Shown: piece by piece, positions 16,388 to 25,100 of the stretch
Numbering within the stretch: position 1 is the first letter of the stretch
Layout: the number at the start of each line of letters is the position of its first letter
Assembly (NCBI GenBank): GCA_039026915.1
Contig: JBCCLJ010000007.1
Location: 1 to 64,000, forward strand
Source of the DNA: JBCCLJ01 sp039026915
Lineage (GTDB): Bacteria > Acidobacteriota > Thermoanaerobaculia > Multivoradales > Multivoraceae
Reading direction: 5' to 3'
DNA length: 64,000 nucleotides
The notes under the pieces: model-generated
Seen by the model: only the letters and a program-made list of their open reading frames with translations
Told to the model about the DNA's origin: nothing
The model's database searches: none
Position numbers and translations under genes: made by a program

Positions 16388-16414
16388 TCGAGCTGGACCG
16401 GCCCGTTGGCGAGT

Positions 16415-17626
16415 TCAGTCGCGAGCGGGTGCAGGAGCCGTCGTTGCGGGGCTGGGCTGGGGCACGAGGCGCAGATCGAGCTGCGCCGAGCTGCGGCGAC
16501 CGGGACGGAAGCGGGTCGGCGAGCTCGACCGCGGCCGGTTCGTGTTGGAGCCCCGGTTCGTCGAGGGGCGTCGACCGGTGGAGCGCGAAGAACCGCGCGC
16601 GTTGGAGCGACGGGAGTTGCCTGCGCCTGCGGTCGGTGCCGCCTGGTTGACGCGGGTCGTGCTCAGATCGCGAACGCTGAGAGTGCGTGACGGCGGCGTC
16701 TCGGCCTCGGCTTCGGGAGCCGCGCTGCGCTGCGTCGTTGCCTCGGGTTCGTCGTCGTCGGCTCGAGCCCGGAGATCTGCGCGGCGACCCTCGAGCAGCG
16801 CTTCGTCGTCCGGTGCGGGGCTCGGCGTTGGACTCTCCACGCTGCGAGAGTCCATGGACCTCAGATCGCTCGTGCTCAGTTCCTTCTCATCGGCCTCGAC
16901 GCCCAGAGAGCGCAGCGTTGCTGCTTCGTCGCTGGCGACGGCGCCCTCAGCAGGTGCCGTCTCGGCTTCCGCGACTTCCGGCTCGGACGACAACAGGAGA
17001 GAGGCGACCCGGGTCGGCTCCGAGTAGATGCGCGGCGCGTCTTGCTGCGCGTCCGCCTCGACCTCGACGCGCAGGAGCGCCTCGGTGACGAGCTCGTTGT
17101 CGGTGATCTGAGGGTTGACGTCGGGCAGGGCGAGAAACGGGTCGAGCTCGAAGGCGCGCACGTAGGAGCTGATCGCTGCACGGTCGCGGCCCGCTCTCTC
17201 GAGTAGCGAACCGACCTGATAGTGCGTGCGCGCGTGGTCCGGGTGAAAGCCGAGAAGCTCCTGAAAGATGCTGAGGGACTCCTGGTTCTCTCCGGCGCTA
17301 TCGAGCAGCAGGCCCAGGTTGAAGCCGGCGGCGAGATGTGAAGGATCCATGTCCAGCGCTCGACGGTAGGCCTCGATCGCGGCCTGATTCTGCTCGTCGA
17401 GAACGAGCAGGTTCCCCAGGTCGTTGAGCGACTCGGCGGTGGCGCCCGGGCCGTAGGCGCGATTGCGCTGTTCGGCGATCGCGTCGGCGAGCGAAGCGTC
17501 CTGACTGGGCCCGGCAAAGAGCGCGGCGGAAAGCGCGATCAGGGTGATCGCGGAGAAGAGGGTCAGGGAGATCAGGGGGCGGCGCCGGTTCCGGGCGGGA
17601 GAGCGGCGACGAGCAGGGTTGCTCAT
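16415..17626 (-). CDS. Membrane-anchored TPR protein with low-complexity tail
   Basis: The 403-residue product has a basic start, one membrane segment at about 18-38 (LISLTLFSAITLIALSAALF), then two to three TPR units (about 63-165, e.g. NDLGNLLVLDEQNQAAIEAY, HLAAGFNLGLLLDSAGENQE), and a C-terminal 230 residues of low complexity: acidic Ala/Glu first, then Ser/Arg/Pro-rich and strongly basic at the end. The ATG has GAGGAATCC upstream. The periplasmic TPR part suggests protein-protein contacts; the charged tail is likely disordered. I do not recognise a specific function. It lies upstream of no gene on its strand and is separated from the next gene by 139 bases. Confidence 0.75.
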   Translation of the reverse strand: MSNPARRRSPARNRRRPLISLTLFSAITLIALSAALFAGPSQDASLADAIAEQRNRAYGPGATAESLNDLGNLLVLDEQNQAAIEAYRRALDMDPSHLAAGFNLGLLLDSAGENQESLSIFQELLGFHPDHARTHYQVGSLLERAGRDRAAISSYVRAFELDPFLALPDVNPQITDNELVTEALLRVEVEADAQQDAPRIYSEPTRVASLLLSSEPEVAEAETAPAEGAVASDEAATLRSLGVEADEKELSTSDLRSMDSRSVESPTPSPAPDDEALLEGRRADLRARADDDEPEATTQRSAAPEAEAETPPSRTLSVRDLSTTRVNQAAPTAGAGNSRRSNARGSSRSTGRRPSTNRGSNTNRPRSSSPTRFRPGRRSSAQLDLRLVPQPSPATTAPAPARD

Positions 17627-17765
17627 GTGGATTCCTCAGAGGTGTTGCGAAGCCCGTCAGTGTTGCAGAGCCTCGCCGCCGAGTGAACGGCAGGGTCGGG
17701 CGAGTGGAGCGTGTTCCCTCGTCGAGCGCGGCGGTTGCGGTCGCTGGATCGGTCTCTTCGAGACT

Positions 17766-18287
17766 CTACTTGACCGCCTTGGCTTTGAGTTTGGTCTTGC
17801 CGCCTTCTTCCGCGAGACGAAACTGCACCTGCGTGCAACCTGTCTTGGAGCGGATGGCCGCAGCCTGCTTGTTCAAGTAGCCCTGGAAGCTGCCGAGGTC
17901 GACCTTCGATGAGCCTTCGTAGAGCCCTTTGTAGAGCGCTGCCGCTGCGATCTCTCCGATCGAGGATTCGACGAGAACGCCGGCATAGGCGTCGGGCCCT
18001 GTCCGGATCGGCGCTGCGCGCCGAATGTGCGCACGCCCCTCTTCGACGTCGCGCACGCGCCGGTTGAACATCTCGTTGTACGAGTTGAACCGCGCTTCGA
18101 GGCTGTTGAGCCGGAAGTTGTCGACCGATCCTTTGACCGCGGTCCGCAGGCGCCGGAGAGCCTGAGAGATGTGCGACTGCAATTCTCCCGGAGGCAGATC
18201 GTTGGCGCCGTTGAAGTACTTCTCGAACTCGATGCGCAGCTCTTTGAGCTGCTGATCGAGACGGTCGAGTTCTTGGTTCGTTCGCAC
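17766..18287 (-). CDS. Conserved hypothetical, MXAN_5187 C-terminal-domain-like
   Basis: The 173-residue product begins with a helical region (ELDRLDQQLKELRIEFEKYF, then NGANDLPPGELQ) and ends with a compact block running FQGYLNKQAAAIRSKTGC and FRLAEEGGKTKLKAKAVK. That ending resembles the domain named after Myxococcus MXAN_5187; I make this match from memory with moderate confidence. No signal peptide or membrane segment is seen if the GTG at 18285-18287 is the start; no ribosome site is obvious there. A longer frame to 18461 exists but would overlap the probable -10 box at 18360-18365. Function unknown. Confidence 0.65.
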   Translation of the reverse strand: MRTNQELDRLDQQLKELRIEFEKYFNGANDLPPGELQSHISQALRRLRTAVKGSVDNFRLNSLEARFNSYNEMFNRRVRDVEEGRAHIRRAAPIRTGPDAYAGVLVESSIGEIAAAALYKGLYEGSSKVDLGSFQGYLNKQAAAIRSKTGCTQVQFRLAEEGGKTKLKAKAVK

Positions 18288-18596
18288 AGGAAAGGGCAGC
18301 AAGAAAGGGAAGGGAAGCGAGGCCGGCGTGGGGTCGAAACGAGGCGCCCCAAGAACCGAATTGTATCTGCTCGTGCGCATTCGTGCACGTTTGAGCGCCG
18401 CTGGCAGAGTCTCGCAGGCCACGTTCTGGAAGCGGCGGCCGCTGAGAGAAGTCAGCGCCACACCCGGTCTTCGAGGTCGCTCCGCCGATCAGGGATCGGT
18501 GGGCGGACTCGCAGCGGCCCGGGAGGCCGCGGAGCAGAAGGCTCGGGGTGTTCGGACAACGTCGAATCTGCGAGGAAACCTCGTAGACTCTGCAGT
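18288..18596. promoter_or_regulatory. Divergent promoter region of selA and the hypothetical gene
   Basis: This 309-base gap separates divergent genes. On the minus strand TACAAT at 18360-18365 predicts a start near 18353 and a 65-base pyrimidine-rich leader. On the plus strand TAGACT at 18584-18589 ends 7 bases before the selA GTG, so selA would be leaderless. No clear -35 boxes, hairpins or RNA genes are seen in the middle part (about 18390-18580). Confidence 0.45.
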
Positions 18597-20039
18597 GTGA
18601 AATCGGTCGAATCATCGAAGGCTACGGGCGCCGAGAAAGCCGCCGCGGCGCAGCTCCTGAGGTCGCTGCCTGCGGTCGGTCAAGTGTTGGAGGCTCAGAA
18701 GATTCGAAGCCTCTTTCCTGTCTACGGACGAGAGGCCGTACGGGTCCAAGTGCGCCTGGAGCTCGACCGCTTGCGTCAGTGGCTCGTCGGCCGGGACGCA
18801 GACGCACCGGCGGACGAGTCGCCACCGACGGAGAACTCGCTTCGAGTCCAGATCGACGCACTGCCCCAGCGTGCAGCCGCCGCGCTCGCCCGGGAACACG
18901 GTGCTCCGCTGCGCCGCGTCCTCAATGCGACGGGTGTCTTCCTGCACACGAATCTCGGTCGCGCCGCGCTGCCTCTGCAGGTCGCTCGAGCGATGCCCGA
19001 GTTTCTCGACGCTTCGTGCGACCTCGAGATGAGCCTCGAGAAGGGGCGGCGTGCCAATCGAAACTCGCGCGTCGAGGGCCTGCTGCGCCTACTGACCGGC
19101 GCCGAATCGGCCGTCGTCGTCAACAACAACGCCGCGGCGCTCGTTCTCCTCCTGCAGCACACGTCGCTGGGCCGTGAGGTGATCGTTTCGCGCGGAGAGC
19201 TCGTCGAGATCGGAGGCTCGTTTCGCATTCCCTCGATTCTCGAGACGGCCGGCACCCGCCTGCGCGAGGTCGGCACGACGAATCGCACACGCATCGACGA
19301 CTACGCGGCGGCCGTGAGCGAGACCACCGGTGCCTTGCTCAAGGTGCATCCCAGCAACTACCGGATCTCCGGCTTCACCGAGGGGACTTCTCCGGCGGAG
19401 CTCGTCGCCCTGGGGCAGGAGAGGGGAGTTCCGGTTCTGATCGACGAGGGCAGCGGTCTGCTTCGATGCAGCGATCGCCCTCAACTGCGCGACCACGACT
19501 CCCTTTCGAAGTTGGTCGCGGCGGGTGTGGACGCCGCTTGCGGCAGCGGCGACAAGCTCGTCGGGGGTCCTCAGGCCGGTCTGATCGTCGGCAAGAGCGC
19601 CCTCGTCGACGCCGTCAAGAAACACCCTCTCTACCGAGCGCTGCGGCCGAATCGAGGCACGCTCTTCGCTCTGGAGTCCGTGCTGCGCCTGCATCTGGCC
19701 GAGGAGCCACTGCCGATCGATCGTCTCTGGACGCCAGAGGACCAGCTGCTCGCGCGGCTGGAACCGCTGGCTCGGGCGATCGACGCGGAGATCGTCGCGA
19801 GCGACGCCTTCGTGGGCGGAGGAGCAGCGCCCGAGGCGCCGATCGCAGGCCACGCTCTGGCGATCGAAGACTCGGGCAGCCTGCTCGAAGCGCTGCGAAC
19901 CGGCCCGGTTCCCGTCGTCGGCTTCCTTCGCGACGGTCAGCTGATGCTCGACCTTCGAACCGTCGATCCCCAGGACGACGAGAGAGTCGTCGCGGCGGTT
20001 TGCGATGCGCGCGAGCGGGTTGCGGGAGCCAAGCGGTGA
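18597..20039 (+). CDS. selA: L-seryl-tRNA(Sec) selenium transferase SelA
   Basis: SelA is a PLP enzyme converting Ser-tRNA(Sec) to selenocysteinyl-tRNA(Sec) with selenophosphate. The 480-residue protein has the N-terminal tRNA-binding domain (LRSLPAVGQVLEAQ), the block LNATGVFLHTNLGRAALP, the VVVNNNAAA cofactor-site loop, LIDEGSGLL, and the PLP lysine in GSGDKLVGGPQAGLIVG. The start chosen is the GTG at 18597, seven bases after a -10 box; it fits the family length. The stop overlaps the GTG of a response regulator gene. SelB and tRNA-Sec genes are not in the window but are expected elsewhere if the pathway works. Confidence 0.95.
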   Translation: MKSVESSKATGAEKAAAAQLLRSLPAVGQVLEAQKIRSLFPVYGREAVRVQVRLELDRLRQWLVGRDADAPADESPPTENSLRVQIDALPQRAAAALAREHGAPLRRVLNATGVFLHTNLGRAALPLQVARAMPEFLDASCDLEMSLEKGRRANRNSRVEGLLRLLTGAESAVVVNNNAAALVLLLQHTSLGREVIVSRGELVEIGGSFRIPSILETAGTRLREVGTTNRTRIDDYAAAVSETTGALLKVHPSNYRISGFTEGTSPAELVALGQERGVPVLIDEGSGLLRCSDRPQLRDHDSLSKLVAAGVDAACGSGDKLVGGPQAGLIVGKSALVDAVKKHPLYRALRPNRGTLFALESVLRLHLAEEPLPIDRLWTPEDQLLARLEPLARAIDAEIVASDAFVGGGAAPEAPIAGHALAIEDSGSLLEALRTGPVPVVGFLRDGQLMLDLRTVDPQDDERVVAAVCDARERVAGAKR

Positions 20040-21352
20040 ATGGCCGCGTCCTTCTCGTCGAGGACAAGGATTCGCTGCGCCGCCTGCTGAAGCGAGCTCT
20101 CGACAGCGAGGGTTTCGCGGTGCAGGCGGTGGGGAGCGCCGAGCAGGCATACGAAAGGCTCGCGGCGGAGCCCTTCGACATCGTTCTGACCGATCTACGT
20201 CTTCCGGGCGACTCGGGCCTCGAGGTTCTCCAGCGCTCGAGGGCGACGGCCTCCGATCGACCGGTGGTGGTGATGACCGCTTATGGCGACGTAGCGACGG
20301 CGGTCGAAGCGATGAAGCGAGGTGCTACCGATTTCCTGGAGAAGCCCGTGGAGATCGACGATCTCCTGGCCGTCGTGCGCTCCCACCTGGGTAAGGGAGA
20401 CGTCGCCACGCTCGAGGTGGAAGGGGGCCCGACGCTGGTCGGCCGTCATCCCAAGTTCACGGCCGCGCTGAGGCTGCTCCGGCGCGTTGCCGAGACCGAG
20501 AGCACGGTGCTGCTGCTCGGCGAGAGCGGTACCGGCAAGGAGGTCTTCGCCCGCGCCCTTCATGGTCTGTCGCCACGCGTCGAGGGGCCCTTCGTTGCGC
20601 TCAACTGCGCCGCCATTCCGGAGGCGTTGATGGAGAACGAGCTCTTCGGTCACGAGAAGGGAGCGTTCACGGGGGCCACGTCGAGACAGCCGGGCCGGTT
20701 CGAGCAGGCGTCTGGCGGGACCCTCCTCCTCGACGAGATCGGCGAACTGCCGCTCGGCGTGCAGGCCAAAGTCCTGCGCGTACTGGAAGATCGTTCGTTC
20801 GAGCGCGTCGGCGGCGGCGAGACGCTCAAGGCCGACGCGCGGCTCGTCGCGGCGACGAACCGCGATCTCGGCGCGATGGTCTCAGCCGGAGAGTTTCGGC
20901 AGGACCTCTTCTACCGGCTCGACATCTTTCCGATCGAGCTGCCTCCGCTGCGCGATCGAGCGTCGGACATCGGTGACCTGGCGCGCCATCTGGTCACGCA
21001 GCTGACGAGTCGCGCCGGCCGTGCCGGGGCGCCTTCACTCTCCGGCGAGGCCGTGGAGCTTCTTTCCCAGCAGCCCTGGCCGGGCAACGTGCGTCAGCTC
21101 TCCAACGTGCTCGAGCGAGCGTTGATTCTGAGCGACGGCGACGAACTCCAGCGCTCCGACATCGAGGCGGTCCTCGGAACCGGCGCCGTGGGCCACATCT
21201 TGAAGACGAGCGAGCGTGACGAGCTCTGCACTGCGCTCGAGGAGAGCGGCGGAGACCGGCGTCGAGCCGCCTCGATCCTGGGGATCAGCACCCGCACTCT
21301 GCAGCGTCGCGTCAAGAAGCACGGCCTCGAGGGCTACCCCCACTACGGCTGA
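20036..21352 (+). CDS. Sigma-54-dependent response regulator (NtrC/PilR family)
   Basis: The 438-residue regulator has a receiver domain (about 1-120) with acidic pocket E9/D10, phospho-acceptor D53 in LTDLRLPGDSG and Lys in EKPVEIDD; an AAA+ domain with Walker A GESGTGKEVF, the sigma-54 contact loop GAFTGA, and Walker B GGTLLLDEIGEL; and a Fis-type helix-turn-helix (RRAASILGISTRTLQRRVKK). It starts at a GTG inside the selA stop (GTGA), so it is probably co-translated with selA. Sigma-54 promoters upstream of pilA, the minor-pilin operon and a TPR gene, plus a PilS-like kinase at 30-32 kb, make it a good PilR candidate. NtrC-like control of something else cannot be excluded. Confidence 0.92.
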   Translation: MNGRVLLVEDKDSLRRLLKRALDSEGFAVQAVGSAEQAYERLAAEPFDIVLTDLRLPGDSGLEVLQRSRATASDRPVVVMTAYGDVATAVEAMKRGATDFLEKPVEIDDLLAVVRSHLGKGDVATLEVEGGPTLVGRHPKFTAALRLLRRVAETESTVLLLGESGTGKEVFARALHGLSPRVEGPFVALNCAAIPEALMENELFGHEKGAFTGATSRQPGRFEQASGGTLLLDEIGELPLGVQAKVLRVLEDRSFERVGGGETLKADARLVAATNRDLGAMVSAGEFRQDLFYRLDIFPIELPPLRDRASDIGDLARHLVTQLTSRAGRAGAPSLSGEAVELLSQQPWPGNVRQLSNVLERALILSDGDELQRSDIEAVLGTGAVGHILKTSERDELCTALEESGGDRRRAASILGISTRTLQRRVKKHGLEGYPHYG

Positions 21353-21368
21353 CGTCGTCGGCGATTTG

Positions 21369-22154
21369 CTACGAGCCCGGAGTCGGCGCCCTGCCAGGGC
21401 TGAGCTCGTTGAAGGAGACGATGAACTCGATGTCGTCGTAGAAGATCTCACCGTCGAAGTAGGCGCTGAAATTCGCTTTGTCACCGACACCGAGAACGTT
21501 GGCCGAGGCGGTCACCTTCTGGTTCGCCAGCAACGTACCGTCGGCGCTGACGAGTCGGACCTCGATGACGATGGCGTCGACGGGCAGCGTGCCCGTGTTC
21601 TGCAGTGCGCCCCAAATCTCGACGCTTTCTTCGTCGACCTCGTCGGAGAACTGGGCGTCGTAGTTGAGCACCTCGACGGCTGCCGGACTGGCGTCGTCAG
21701 CGTCGCCCTCGCCGGCTCCACTCGTCGTTCGTGTTTCACTGCCCTTCAGGTCGGAGCTCGTGGTCGTCTCGCTGCGACGGGGCGTAGCGGGCTTCGGCTC
21801 CGGCTTGGCGCGCTCGAAGCGCGTGACGTCTTTGTCTGTCAGCACCAGAACCGGCTCCGCGCTCGCTGGCACTTCGACCGTTGTCGGTGGAGGAGCGTCT
21901 GCGCGCCGCATCGCTTCGAAGTCGACGGCGTCTCGTGGCAGGGACGTCAGGCGACCCTGGCGATCGCGAAAGACGATCCGGCTGCCTTTCTCCTCGATGG
22001 CTCCGTCGACCTCGATGCGCTGACCGTCCAGCGTGATGACCACCTCGGGCTCGGAGCTCGCCTCGTCGGCGGTCGCTGCGACCGCCGACCAGGAGAGAAG
22101 GAGCCCGACGGCAAGCAGAGCGGTGGCGCCGCGCCGGCACAGCGAGCCGATCAC
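21369..22154 (-). CDS. Secreted protein, FxLYD-like C-terminal domain (PilY1-linked copy 1)
   Basis: The 261-residue protein has a signal peptide (about 1-29, ending VAATADEA), a short N-terminal module VVITLDGQRIEVDGAIEEKG, a Pro/Ser/Thr-rich linker, and a C-terminal beta-rich module (about 165-250) with GALQNTGTLPVDAIVIEVRL and EFIVSF, like FxLYD/DUF3426-type domains. Its GTG start overlaps the pilY1 stop as GTGA. A paralog with the same two modules lies on the other side of pilY1 (26416-27159). The pairing suggests a periplasmic partner of PilY1 or of the pilus tip, which is inference; no defined function is known to me. Confidence 0.75.
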   Translation of the reverse strand: MIGSLCRRGATALLAVGLLLSWSAVAATADEASSEPEVVITLDGQRIEVDGAIEEKGSRIVFRDRQGRLTSLPRDAVDFEAMRRADAPPPTTVEVPASAEPVLVLTDKDVTRFERAKPEPKPATPRRSETTTSSDLKGSETRTTSGAGEGDADDASPAAVEVLNYDAQFSDEVDEESVEIWGALQNTGTLPVDAIVIEVRLVSADGTLLANQKVTASANVLGVGDKANFSAYFDGEIFYDDIEFIVSFNELSPGRAPTPGS

Positions 22155-25100
22155 TCGAACGGGCCTTCCTTCCAGTTCTTGCTGATGACGCAGATCGGAA
22201 CCGGAGCGATGAACTCGATGCCCGTATCGGCGCGCACCGCGTTGATGTTCACCGTCTGCGAGGTGAAGCGGCAGTTGTCCGGCAGGAAGCTCTTGAGCTC
22301 GTCGCGGATCCGCTCCAGGTCGCTCGTCAGATCACCCGCCGTCGAGCCTGCGGTCGAGTTGCCGGAGCTGACCTCGGTGAAGGGGTTCGAGAACACCGGC
22401 TGGTCGGTCTCGCGGTAGCGAGTCGTCTGACCGGTGAGCGAGTCTTCCTGGAGGCCGTTGCCGCTCGGAGTGAAGAAGGTGTAGACCTGACCGAAGCCCG
22501 AGCGCTGGCAGATGCCGGCTGAGGCCGCAGTGTCCGGAATGAAGGTGCTGAACGCGGTCACTCCAGAGAGCGCAAAGGCGCGGGTGACGACCTTCTCACC
22601 CGGATCCAGCGTGATCACGTAGCCGTTCTGGTTGCCGGTGCTCGGCGTCAGGAGGACGTTGCCACCGGTGGACGGAGCCTCGGCGTCGATGATCTCGTAG
22701 TTGGTCTCGTCGAAGCCCGTCGCCATCGTGAAGCCGTCGTCGAGGAGGACGTAGAAGCGGCCTTCCTGAGTGGCCACCGTGGTGTTCCACATGTCCTCGC
22801 GATCTCCCGTGCCGAAGGCCAGAGCGTAGCGGCCCAGGTCGCCGACGAAGAGAACGGAGGGCGGGAAGAAGACCGGGCGGCCGCCGGTGTCGAAGATGGC
22901 AAACGGGTCGAGCGAGGGGTCCTGCAGCAGCGGGTCGCCGCCGGGTCCACTGGTCAGTGCCGTCGGCGTCGAAAGGTCGACCTTGTACATGAAGCCGCCC
23001 ACCGTCCCGATGTAGATCGTGTCGATCAGCGCGTCACCGTCGGTGTCGACGGCGGCCGGCTCAGAGGGAGCCGCGCTGTCCAGCTGCCGCTTGTAGATGT
23101 GCTTGCCCGTTTCGACGTCGACGATGTAGAGGTGTCGTCCCAGACTGGAGTCATCGGGATCGATGCCACCCCCGAAGACAGCGACGTACTTGACGACCGG
23201 GTTGCCGCTCGAGTCGAGGACTTCGATCCGCCCGGTGTTGGGCAGCGACCACGTGTTGCCGAGGTCGCTGTCGGTGTACTCCCAGAGCGTACGGCCGTAG
23301 CGGTTCGGGCCACAGCTCGTCGTGCTGTAGCTGCCGGTGATGCAGCTCGGCACGTAGTTGGAGCTCGTCGGAACCTGCTCGCCGTTGATCGTCGTGAGCT
23401 GATCGGGCTGCGTGACGTCGAGGGCGTAGTAGCTGTTGCCGCCCTCGCGCAGTCCACCGATCAGAACCGATCGCCACTCGCGGTCACCGTCGGTCGGCGA
23501 GCCCGTGTGGAAGGGATCCATGTAGAAGTCGTCGATGCGCACCGGACCGTCCACGGAGAACTCGTGGCGGCTCGAATTGAACCTCATGTCGTAGAGGCGC
23601 GACAGCTCTTCCCGCGGCACGTACGCGAAGAGCTCGCGCCCCGTGCCGATGCCGAAGGTGCCTTCCTGCTGGCCGCCGACGACGCTGCTCTGAAAGCGAC
23701 CCGCGTCGAAGGCATGCAGCATGCCGTCGTTGGCGCCGGCGAAGACGACCTGGCGGCGGTAGCGGTGCTTCTCGAAGAAGCAGCGGTAGCCCTGGTCGCT
23801 GACCGAACAGTCGGCGTTCGATCCTGCGGGAAGGTTGGAGGCGAGGTACTCCGGACGCACGGGCTGCCCGAGCTGTACCGGATCACTGTGGAAGAGGTCT
23901 CCGAGGATGAACTCGAAGGGCACGCCGGCGGCGTCGGTCGCCATCTTGCGCACGACGACGTCGCGCATGACCAGGGCCGCTTCGGTGCGGGCGGCGAGCT
24001 CGGAGGCGGTGTCATTCGCGGTGAAGGTGATGCCCATGGCCGTCCACAGGTCGCGCTCCTGGTTGATGTTCGAGTGGGGCAGCAGGCGGCGGTTCGGGTA
24101 GCCCACGCGGTCGCCACCGTTGCGCCTGCGGTCGCCGTACAGGATGCGTCGCTGGTTCTGGCCGTTACCGACGCGCAGCAGGCTGCCGTTGACGACCGTG
24201 GGATCGGCTTCGATCGCCATGTCGTTCCAGGAGGCCGTCGACGAGTCGTCCGGGGGCGCCTGCGGCAGCATGGCAGCACCGGCTTCCCAGGCGAGACAGG
24301 AGGTTGGGTCGGAGCCGCTGCAGGTGGCGTTGTAGTTCGGAACGAAGTCGCCGGCCGAGTTCAGTACGGTCGGCAGCGGCCGGATGAAGTGTGCGAGCTC
24401 GCCGGGCCAACGGTTCGTTCCGTCCTGCGGCGTGAAGCTGGTCAGAAAGATCGAGTCCTCCGACTCGACCTGAGCTGCCGGAACGGCGGCCGAGGCGAAA
24501 CTTGCCTGTGCCGACTGCAGCGAGTCGAAGATGTTGGAAAGCACGTTGACCAGCTCCGCCTTCGTCTGAGCGATGACGACGCCGTTCGAAGCCGCGGGTG
24601 GAGTTCCGGTGATCGTCGCGGGGTCGTATCCCAGGCAGAAGTTGAAGCCGACGACGTTGCCGGTCGTCTGGTCGAAGTCGTTGAAGTCGTTGCAGTCAGC
24701 GCCGTTCGTTGCGTCGCCCATGTTGGGCAGGCCGCGGCCGGCGAACTTCGGGTTGGTCGCGGGGGAGAGACCGTCGCGGTCCAGACCGCCGGTGCCGCCG
24801 TTGTTGGCGATCGCCTGCAGCGAGCCGGCGGTGACGCCAGCACCGAAGCCGACGACGAAGGTCTTGACGCCGCGGCCGTAGAGACCGTCGGCGGCGGTCC
24901 CGGGGTTGCCACCACAGGTTTCGGCGCCGTCCGAGAGGAGAATGACGAACTTCTCGCGACACTGGAAGTCGGAGTCGCCGGTGTTGACGTCAGCGGCGAA
25001 GGGCTCCCACTCGTCGAACCAGGCGCTCGTTGCGTTGAGCATGCCGGCGAGCGGCGTGAAGATGCCGATGAAGACCGGCGGGCTGTCGACGTACGGAGCG

